NCBI GenBank assembly: GCA_943787445.1
Contig: CALSML010000003.1
Span: forward strand, 1-64,000
Direction of reading: 5' to 3'
Source: an uncultured Alphaproteobacteria bacterium
Lineage (GTDB): Bacteria > Pseudomonadota > Alphaproteobacteria > UBA6615
Length of the DNA stretch: 64,000 bases
The translations under genes were made by a program, and so were the position numbers. The notes beneath the pieces are model-generated. The model saw nothing but the letters and a program-made list of their open reading frames with translations. It was not told the origin of the DNA and did not search any database. Position 1 is the stretch's first letter, and each line of letters begins with the position of its first letter. Positions 58,425-64,000 of the stretch are shown one piece after another.

Positions 58425-58918
58425 CTGCGGCGCGGTGCGATAGCCTGTTCTTCGACGCGAATGCGCCAGACCAGCACAAGCGCATTGGCAATCCCGAACA
58501 CAACGGACAGCTCCCAGACACCTGCAATCAATGGCACCACGATCAGTTCCGCTTCCACGATCAGATAGTTAGGGTGACGGACCAGACGAAACGGCCCACG
58601 TTTGACAAGGGGTTGCCCCGGTACCGTGATCACGCGGGTCGTCCAGTAACGGCCAAGCGATGTCAGCACCCAGACCCGGCCCAGTTGCAGCGCAATGAAG
58701 ATCACCAGCAACACCGGATTGATGGTTGCTTCAGCAGGCACGAAGACAATCAGGCTGACCAGCCAGGCTGCATGAAGCGCTACGATCAAGGGGTAGTGGT
58801 TCGCCCCGTGTTCGACACCGCCATTGGCCAGAAGCCGTTTCGTGTTCACCCGGGCGATCATCAGTTCGATGAGCCGCTGCACCACAATGAGTGCGACAAG
58901 CAGATACCAGATGCTCAT
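58421..58918 (-). CDS. Isoprenylcysteine carboxyl-methyltransferase-like protein
   Basis: A 165-residue integral membrane methyltransferase. The SAM-binding end LVKRGPFRLVRHPNYLIVEAELIV is the ICMT family signature, with four helices in total. In type III PKS loci (for example srsB beside srsA in actinobacteria) the homologue methylates alkylresorcinol or alkylpyrone products. It overlaps the PKS gene by four bases, strongly supporting that link. Confidence 0.9.
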   Translation of the reverse strand: MSIWYLLVALIVVQRLIELMIARVNTKRLLANGGVEHGANHYPLIVALHAAWLVSLIVFVPAEATINPVLLVIFIALQLGRVWVLTSLGRYWTTRVITVPGQPLVKRGPFRLVRHPNYLIVEAELIVVPLIAGVWELSVVFGIANALVLVWRIRVEEQAIAPRRS

Positions 58919-59961
58919 GACGCCTCCAGCAGTGCGAAAGTCGCCGTAAAACCGGGCCCAAGTGCCGACATCAACCAGTGCCCCGGTGTCCCGTCCTTCA
59001 TGGTCTCCGCGAGCACGAACATGGCCGTCGCCGCGGACATATTACCGTTCTGGCGTAACACCTCACGGGCGGTCGTCAGCTCGCCTGGCGGCAATTCGTA
59101 GAGTTCCTCGAGGGCATCGAGGACTTTGGCGCCGCCCGGATGGCAGGCATGTCGCGCGATATCTCCCACGGTCAGGCCCTGATTAGACAGAAACGCCTTG
59201 GCGGGTGCCCCCAGCTGAGAGCGGACCAGATGCGGGATGTCCCGCGAAAACAGAACCCTCAGCCCGTCATCACCGATCTCCCAACCCATCACATCAAGGG
59301 AATCGTTCCAGGTGTGCTCCCCCCAGGCCTTAACCGCCGGCCCTTCGAACCCGCAGCCCAGCAAAGCGCCCGCGGCCCCATCCCCGAACAGAGCGGTGGC
59401 AATGATGTTGCTCTTGGAAATGTCATTTACCCGGAACGTCAATCCGCAAAGCTCAACAACCAGAAACAGCACACAACTGTCCGGGCGCGTCATCGCGAGC
59501 TGTGCCGCGCGGGCCAGCCCCGTTACGCCGCCGCCGCAACCCAGTCCGAATATCGGCAGACGTTGCACATCCCGGCGGAACGGCAGGCGCTCGAGCAACA
59601 GAGCATCGAGGCTGGGCGTTGCCACCCCGGTCGTGGACACGACCACAAGTCCGTCCACATCTTTTGCCGTGATGCCGCACTCGGCGAAGAGCTTTTCCGT
59701 AACTTCCGCCAGCAGATCGACTGCATTCTCGATGAACAGGTCATTGCGTTCGGAAAACGGATGGGACTGCGCGTACCAGTCAATCGGCACGCAGGAATGA
59801 CGCGTTTCGATCGCAGCATTGCGATAGGCGTCGGTGAAGCGATCAAAACCCGGAATATCGGGCGCGAATATTTCCCGCGATCGCTCGATCACCTCCGACT
59901 GTTCGAGAACATGCGGGGGACAGGCTGTGGCCACTGCGGCGATACGAGCTTGAGGCAACAT
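58915..59961 (-). CDS. Type III polyketide synthase
   Basis: A 348-residue chalcone-synthase-fold enzyme. The catalytic cysteine is in RRLPIFGLGCGGGVTGLARA; the histidine and asparagine of the triad are in ARHACHPGGAKVLDAL and LRQNGNMSAATAMFVLAE. It belongs to the bacterial alkylresorcinol/alkylpyrone-type group by its gene partner (ICMT-like). It extends a fatty acyl starter with malonyl-CoA in these relatives. Its start lies eight bases after the transporter stop and its end overlaps the methyltransferase. Confidence 0.93.
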   Translation of the reverse strand: MLPQARIAAVATACPPHVLEQSEVIERSREIFAPDIPGFDRFTDAYRNAAIETRHSCVPIDWYAQSHPFSERNDLFIENAVDLLAEVTEKLFAECGITAKDVDGLVVVSTTGVATPSLDALLLERLPFRRDVQRLPIFGLGCGGGVTGLARAAQLAMTRPDSCVLFLVVELCGLTFRVNDISKSNIIATALFGDGAAGALLGCGFEGPAVKAWGEHTWNDSLDVMGWEIGDDGLRVLFSRDIPHLVRSQLGAPAKAFLSNQGLTVGDIARHACHPGGAKVLDALEELYELPPGELTTAREVLRQNGNMSAATAMFVLAETMKDGTPGHWLMSALGPGFTATFALLEAS

Positions 59962-59969
59962 AAATCTTC

Positions 59970-60887
59970 CTAACTTGTAGCAGCGGCGGCGGTTGCCCGC
60001 GCAAGCTTACGCTCGCGCAAGGCAACATAAGTCGCGCTGGCAAAAATCATGAAACCACCCACCCACGTAAATAGATCGGGAAACTCGCCAAACAACAAAA
60101 AACCGAACCCGGCAGCCCAGATCAGCTTAAAGAAATCCATTGGCATCACCACACCGGCATCCCCCACCCGCAAGGCCTGAGTCAGGGTCAGATGCCCCGT
60201 GGTTCCCATCACGCCCATCACCAGCAAGATCGCGTATTGTTCGGGCGTCGGCCAGGTCCACACGAACAAGGCCGGGATCAGCGACAGCGGTGTCATGAAC
60301 AGAACCATGTAGACGACAATGGTCGGTGTGGCATCCCGGCGTCCCAGCGTCTTTATCACGATCAGGATTACTCCCCAGATCGCAGAAGAAGCGAGAACGA
60401 GAAGCGGGCCAGTTCCGACCTCGATAATTCCCGGGCGGATGATAACCAGAGCGCCGGCAAACCCTACGAACAAGGCCGCCCAGCGACGCCAACGGACTGT
60501 CTCACCCAGCACCAGAATGGCCAGCACCGTGGCAAAGAGAGGTGCTGTGAAGGCCAGCGAATTCGCGACCGCGAGCTGGGTTGTCGTAAGACCGAGAAAG
60601 AACATCATCATCGCGGTCACATGGCCGAAGGAACGTATGACATGCCCCTTGATCTGACCGGTACTTAGAATGCCGCGACCGTATTTCAGAAACAGAATCG
60701 CCACGACCGGCGCTCCAAAGGCTGTCCGAAAGAACCCGATTTCGAAGGCATGCAGCCCCTGTGCAGCCAGATGCTTGATCATCGTGTGCATGCTCACGAT
60801 GAAGACCGTGGTGACCAGCATCCACGCCATACCTTCGAGGTTCGGGGTCAACCATACTGGCCGGCGAATACCAATTGTGCTCAACAC
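59970..60887 (-). CDS. EamA/DMT-family transporter, copy 2
   Basis: A ten-helix transporter of 305 residues with two EamA repeats. RRPVWLTPNLEGMAWMLVTTVFIVSMHTMIKHL opens the first repeat, and IWAAGFGFLLFGEFPDLFTWVGGFMIFASATYVALRERK closes the second, closely matching the end of the copy at 54.8 kb. The GTG at 60887 is chosen because the first repeat begins shortly after; the frame stays open further upstream into unrelated sequence. It is the first gene of the PKS operon and could export its product. Confidence 0.85.
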   Translation of the reverse strand: MLSTIGIRRPVWLTPNLEGMAWMLVTTVFIVSMHTMIKHLAAQGLHAFEIGFFRTAFGAPVVAILFLKYGRGILSTGQIKGHVIRSFGHVTAMMMFFLGLTTTQLAVANSLAFTAPLFATVLAILVLGETVRWRRWAALFVGFAGALVIIRPGIIEVGTGPLLVLASSAIWGVILIVIKTLGRRDATPTIVVYMVLFMTPLSLIPALFVWTWPTPEQYAILLVMGVMGTTGHLTLTQALRVGDAGVVMPMDFFKLIWAAGFGFLLFGEFPDLFTWVGGFMIFASATYVALRERKLARATAAAATS

Positions 60888-60977
60888 GTGAACTCCGGCC
60901 GGGCATCGGTTGTGCGACCACTTTGAATGCCGCAGAATGCCTGCAAGATTGATGACAATTCTCAGGAGAGATGAACG

Positions 60978-61298
60978 ATGATTACGGCACTTGTACAGTT
61001 CAAAGTCAAAGTCGGCACCACCCGCGAGGAAGTCTTCACCAACATGCAGAATGTTGCACCGAAGTTCGAGGGCATGCCGGGCCTGATCCGGAAGAATTTC
61101 GTCTTCGACCGCGACCGTGGTGTCGGCGGTGGTGTCTACACCTGGGAAAATCGTGAGGCCGCCGAAAAGGTCTATGTCGAAGGTGGCCCCTGGCGCACGG
61201 CCATCAACACCCTCTACGGCGTTGACCCGGATATCACGATCTTCGAAACACCGGTGATCGTTGACAACGAACAGGGTGAAATCAAGAAAGCCAGTTAA
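60978..61298 (+). CDS. Small ABM/YdhR-like monooxygenase-fold protein
   Basis: A 106-residue dimeric alpha/beta-barrel-like protein. ITALVQFKVKVGTTREEVFTNMQNVAPKFEGMPGLIRKNF and VYTWENREAAEKVY match the YdhR/antibiotic-biosynthesis-monooxygenase-like fold. Related proteins oxidise phenolic rings without cofactor. AGGAGAG precedes the ATG. It is divergent from the PKS operon and followed 30 bases later by an MDR reductase. Confidence 0.78.
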   Translation: MITALVQFKVKVGTTREEVFTNMQNVAPKFEGMPGLIRKNFVFDRDRGVGGGVYTWENREAAEKVYVEGGPWRTAINTLYGVDPDITIFETPVIVDNEQGEIKKAS

Positions 61299-61328
61299 TC
61301 GGCCCAGACCCAGACAAAGCGCACCGAC

Positions 61329-62327
61329 ATGAAAAAAGCAGTTCAGTTCTCCCGCACCGGAGTCCCGTCCGAGGTCGTCGAACTCATCGACATGGAAACC
61401 GCCCACGTTGGCGATGACGACGCATTGATCGATATCGAAGCGGCGGCCATCAATCCCTCACATCTGCTGACTCTGTCGGGTGTCTACGGTGTCCAGCCGG
61501 AACTGCCCGCGGTCCCGGGCGCCGAGGGCATCGGCATCATCGGGGCGGTCGGCAAGAATGTGACCAACGTCAAGGTCGGGGATCGAGTGATGATCCCGCC
61601 CTATACCGGGACGTGGCGGCAACAGGCCGTGGTCAAAGCCTCCGACATTGCTGTGATGTTCCCCAGTGACGGTGATCCGATCCAGATGGCCATGATCATG
61701 GCCAATCCGCCAACCGCCTGGCTGCTGCTCAGGACGGTTGTCAATCTGCAGCCCGGTGACTGGGTTATCCAGAACGCCGGCAATTCGGCTGTCGGCCAGT
61801 ACGTCATGCAACTGGCCGGGATTTATGGCTTCAAGACTGTAAATGTGGTGCGCCGCGAGGGTCTGGACGACTTCATCACCAAGGCCGGGGGCGATATCTG
61901 TGCCGTGGATGGCCCCGATCTGGGTGAACGGGTCAAAGCCGCCACGGGCGGGGCAGACATCAAGCTTGCGATTGATGCCGTTGCAGGCGAATCGACCCAG
62001 CATCTCGCCGATTGTCTTGCCGATGGCGGGACCATTGCTAATTACGGGCTGCTGTCGAAGAAACCGGCCCAGCTATGGCCCGACGACATCATCTTCCGGG
62101 AAATCACCCTAACCGGCGTCTGGCTGACCCTCTGGCTACGCAAATATTCAACGCCCGAAGAACGCCTCACGGTCTACAACGAACTCGCCGGCTATATTGC
62201 CGAAGGCCGGATGCATGCCGAGGTCGAAGCCACCTACCCGCTTTCGAAAATCAAGGACGCCGTTGCCCATGCCATGCAGGGTGAGCGCAGTGGCAAGATC
62301 GTACTCCTGCCCAATTCCGAAAGCTGA
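61329..62327 (+). CDS. MDR-superfamily reductase (enoyl-reductase-like)
   Basis: A 332-residue NAD(P)-dependent oxidoreductase with VELIDMETAHVGDDDALIDIEAAAINPSH at the start, GDWVIQNAGNSAVGQYVMQLAGIYG as the nucleotide-binding motif and YPLSKIKDAVAHAMQGERSGKIVL at the end. Closest in style to the trans-2-enoyl reductase and crotonyl-CoA-reductase-like group. No zinc cysteines. It is co-directional with the ABM-like gene. Confidence 0.9.
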   Translation: MKKAVQFSRTGVPSEVVELIDMETAHVGDDDALIDIEAAAINPSHLLTLSGVYGVQPELPAVPGAEGIGIIGAVGKNVTNVKVGDRVMIPPYTGTWRQQAVVKASDIAVMFPSDGDPIQMAMIMANPPTAWLLLRTVVNLQPGDWVIQNAGNSAVGQYVMQLAGIYGFKTVNVVRREGLDDFITKAGGDICAVDGPDLGERVKAATGGADIKLAIDAVAGESTQHLADCLADGGTIANYGLLSKKPAQLWPDDIIFREITLTGVWLTLWLRKYSTPEERLTVYNELAGYIAEGRMHAEVEATYPLSKIKDAVAHAMQGERSGKIVLLPNSES

Positions 62328-62328
62328 G

Positions 62329-62662
62329 ATGCGGCACCTTTTGGGAAGGAGACCCGGCCCATCCTGCTTCTGGAGAGGTTGAAATTCTCCAGACGGCTAA
62401 TGATCAATACATCCTTCGATTGGCCAATTTATCGACCCGGCCCAGCCCGGATCTATTCGTGTACCTCGTCGCAGACCCGGATCCGCTCTTCCCGGAAGAT
62501 GTGACCGGAAACTTCAGGTCGATCGGAAAGCTCAAAGGAAATCTTGGCGATCAGAACTACATCCTCCCGCAGGATGTCGACCTGTCCCAATGGGGAAGCG
62601 TCGTTGTCTGGTATCTGCTCTACAGCGTGCAGTTCGCTGTCTCGACAATCGAGAGCCCCTAA
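62329..62662 (+). CDS. DM13-domain protein, no signal peptide (frameshift at start)
   Basis: About 110 residues forming almost exactly one DM13 domain: GTFWEGDPAHPASGEVEIL, ANDQYILRLANLSTRPSPDLFVYLV and LKGNLGDQNYILPQDVDLSQWGSVVVW. The ATG at 62329, one base after the preceding stop, reads into the domain only if one base is added near 62334. DM13 proteins are usually exported; here no signal peptide is encoded. It follows the MDR reductase. The redox role proposed for DM13 cannot be judged from this sequence. Confidence 0.65.
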
Positions 62663-62943
62663 CCTTCCATGGCGCGGTCAATGGGCGCGATCAGTCGGTT
62701 GAACACGACAGCGATCCAGCCCATGGGGCGTGACCAGTTCAGCTTCGTGAATAGCAGCAGAAACGGCAGCATCGTTAGCGCTGCACAGACGAGTTTCAGC
62801 GTGTTGCTCAGTTCAAGTTGGGCAGGCCACCAGAGACCGAACTGCAACACGGCGTAGACGCTCAATCCTACAAAAGCGGCCACAAGCAGCGCGAAGACGG
62901 TCATCACGACCGCCCGCGCCGCCCGCAGCATGGCTATGCGCAT
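62659..62943 (-). CDS. Small membrane protein of unknown function
   Basis: A 94-residue protein with two hydrophobic helices (VVMTVFALLVAAFVGLSVYAVL and TLKLVCAALTMLPFLLLFTKL) and an amphipathic end, LNWSRPMGWIAVVFNRLIAPID. No recognised family. The ATG at 62943 is preferred over a TTG six bases before. It is convergent with the DM13 gene with four bases of overlap. Confidence 0.55.
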   Translation of the reverse strand: MRIAMLRAARAVVMTVFALLVAAFVGLSVYAVLQFGLWWPAQLELSNTLKLVCAALTMLPFLLLFTKLNWSRPMGWIAVVFNRLIAPIDRAMEG

Positions 62944-62955
62944 GAGCAAAGGGCC

Positions 62956-63657
62956 CTAGAATTTCTCAACCCAGGGGCGCAGTTCGATTTCCCAGCTCCA
63001 GGCACTGCGGTGCTGACCATGCACGTGAAGGTAGGATTCCGCGATCGCATCGGCATCCAGCATGCCATCATCGCCGCGTGAGGCAGCACGCTCATCGCCC
63101 GATTTCTTTTGTATTCCGCCATCAATCACGAAATGGCCGATATGAATGTTCTGCGGATGCAGTTCGCGCGCCATGGACTGGGCAAGGCCACGCAGACCGA
63201 ATTTGCCGATCGCGAAGGAGGACGAGTTGGGATAACCCTTCACGCTGGCCGAAGCTCCGGTAAACAAGATCGACCCGCTGCCCCGTTCAAGCATCAGTTC
63301 GGCCGCCTTCTGCGCCACTACAAATCCGCCATAACAGGTGATCAGGACCGCATTCTTGACTGCTTTCCGGTCCAGTTCGGTGATCGGGCCGCGCGCACGG
63401 GCGCTGGGGTTGTACACAACAAGGTTGGGAACACCCTTTTCGGAAAAGACAGCGTCATACATGGCATCGACAGAGTCCTCATCAATGACATCACAGGCAT
63501 AGGCACTCGCACCCGTTTCCGCGCAAAGGTCGCCAAGCTTATCGGGATCTCGGGCGGCAAGAGCGACATCCATACCCTGCTTGGCACAAAGCCGCGCCAA
63601 AGACGCGCTGAGACCCTCACCCGCACCTACAATCAGTGCCACTTCCTTGTCAGCCAT
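62956..63657 (-). CDS. Short-chain dehydrogenase/reductase, SDR family
   Basis: A 233-residue SDR-fold protein. ALIVGAGEGLSASLARLCAKQG is the cofactor loop and NLVVYNPSA the later motif. The catalytic Tyr-x-x-x-Lys is replaced by SSFAIGKFGLRGLAQS (Phe in place of Tyr), as in the atypical group that is often catalytically impaired. The SDR in the window's middle, by contrast, is intact. Role unknown. Confidence 0.82.
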   Translation of the reverse strand: MADKEVALIVGAGEGLSASLARLCAKQGMDVALAARDPDKLGDLCAETGASAYACDVIDEDSVDAMYDAVFSEKGVPNLVVYNPSARARGPITELDRKAVKNAVLITCYGGFVVAQKAAELMLERGSGSILFTGASASVKGYPNSSSFAIGKFGLRGLAQSMARELHPQNIHIGHFVIDGGIQKKSGDERAASRGDDGMLDADAIAESYLHVHGQHRSAWSWEIELRPWVEKF

Positions 63658-63811
63658 TCATTTGCTCCCTATCTTCAGTCTATCAGCGGATTATCGTTCA
63701 TCATCACGAACATAGTCTCATTGCCTGACGATTGATCACGCTCGCTGTCACAAGAGTTTCGCCAATCTGTCGCTTGCCAACTGTTCAGACCCCTTCGCCA
63801 AAGTTGCACTC

Positions 63812-64000
63812 ATGTCCGATACCACAGTTTCCACCAGTTTTCTTAGTCGCACCCGGGGTTTGCTGCGGCGCGCGCTGCGCGATGTCGTCGACGGCGCCGC
63901 AAGCCTGACCTCCCGCGGGAGTCTGGATATCAGCCCGGACTTACCCGATGATGATCTGGCGCGCCTACAACAGCAGATCGATGCAAGCCTGTCGGGCCGT
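63812..64000 (+). CDS. Probable malonyl-CoA decarboxylase, N-terminal part
   Basis: The first 63 residues of a gene that continues beyond the window. LLRRALRDVVDGAASLTSRG and LSPDLPDDDLARLQQQIDASLSGR-like sequence (here ISPDLPDDDLARLQQQIDAS) match the N-terminal helical region of malonyl-CoA decarboxylases. The enzyme degrades malonyl-CoA to acetyl-CoA and would oppose malonyl-CoA supply to the PKS, but no regulatory link can be shown. Assignment rests only on the start. Confidence 0.5.
   Translation, partial: MSDTTVSTSFLSRTRGLLRRALRDVVDGAASLTSRGSLDISPDLPDDDLARLQQQIDASLSGR

Noticed and set aside
59970..61406. Extended 478-codon frame of the second DMT transporter
   Set aside because: The extra N-terminal part is opposite the ABM-like gene and does not resemble membrane sequence; the transporter begins normally at about 60887.
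61458..62003. Antisense frame over the MDR reductase at 61.3 kb
   Set aside because: No start signal and no similarity to known folds; the plus-strand reductase is full length and clean.

Overview
The window is a high-GC (by eye about 60%) chromosomal segment of an alphaproteobacterium. The strongest argument is gene order. On the minus strand the window carries a housekeeping block: argS, a SPOR-domain protein, nagZ, an M50 protease, scpA, scpB, tatA, tatB, tatC, serS, surE, pcm, an nlpD-type LysM/LytM lipoprotein, yajC, secD, secF and a Mth938-like protein, with a phytoene/squalene-synthase-like gene beyond them. A second block holds a PopZ-type polar organiser (DUF2497) with valS, a TolC-type outer-membrane channel and a second PCMT-family protein. 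Both layouts fit Rhodospirillales-like and related alphaproteobacteria. I cannot name a genus.

Layout. 0-8 kb: two decayed tandem lipoprotein paralogues, a DUF1330 protein, a luciferase-like monooxygenase, then a plus-strand run of trmFO, a SAM methyltransferase, two VOC-fold proteins and a cupin. 7-29 kb: the housekeeping block (squalene-synthase-like, secDF-yajC, nlpD-pcm-surE-serS-tatCBA, an orphan ABC ATPase, scpBA, nagZ, SPOR, argS, dgt), then erpA-like, a nitronate monooxygenase/HxlR pair and xth. 30-33 kb: two 64%-identical 2OG-Fe(II) oxygenases separated by a small membrane protein and followed by a NIPSNAP protein. 33-41.7 kb: a lemA/TPM remnant, ilvD, valS, popZ, tolC and a second PCMT gene. 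41.8-49 kb: tRNA-Cys, metY, then a low-GC interval with a 991-residue exported protein of unknown function, apparently bracketed by two truncated genes (the C-terminal end of a GST-like gene and the C-terminal two thirds of an HMGL/isopropylmalate-synthase-like gene). 49-64 kb: a catabolic/accessory region with two SDRs, three MDR oxidoreductases, VOC, TM2, cyclase-family, DMT-transporter and CMD genes, tRNA-Asn, and a compact type III polyketide synthase cluster (DMT transporter, PKS, ICMT-like methyltransferase, divergent from a small ABM/YdhR-like protein and an MDR reductase). The window closes inside a gene resembling malonyl-CoA decarboxylase.

Data quality matters for reading this window. 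At least a dozen genes carry one to four frameshifts, often at or near short homopolymers, including serS, which cannot be dispensable. They are densest at 0-8 kb and 13-18 kb, while long genes such as valS, argS and secD are clean. I therefore treat most breaks in core genes as sequence errors, and treat as real decay only those with missing domains (lemA/TPM, the GST fragment, the HMGL fragment, the first lipoproteins).

The least explained items are the low-GC replacement interval at 43.9-48.5 kb with its mosaic 991-aa protein, the tandem 2OG-oxygenase/membrane/NIPSNAP cluster, and the type III PKS cluster with its divergent small monooxygenase-like gene.
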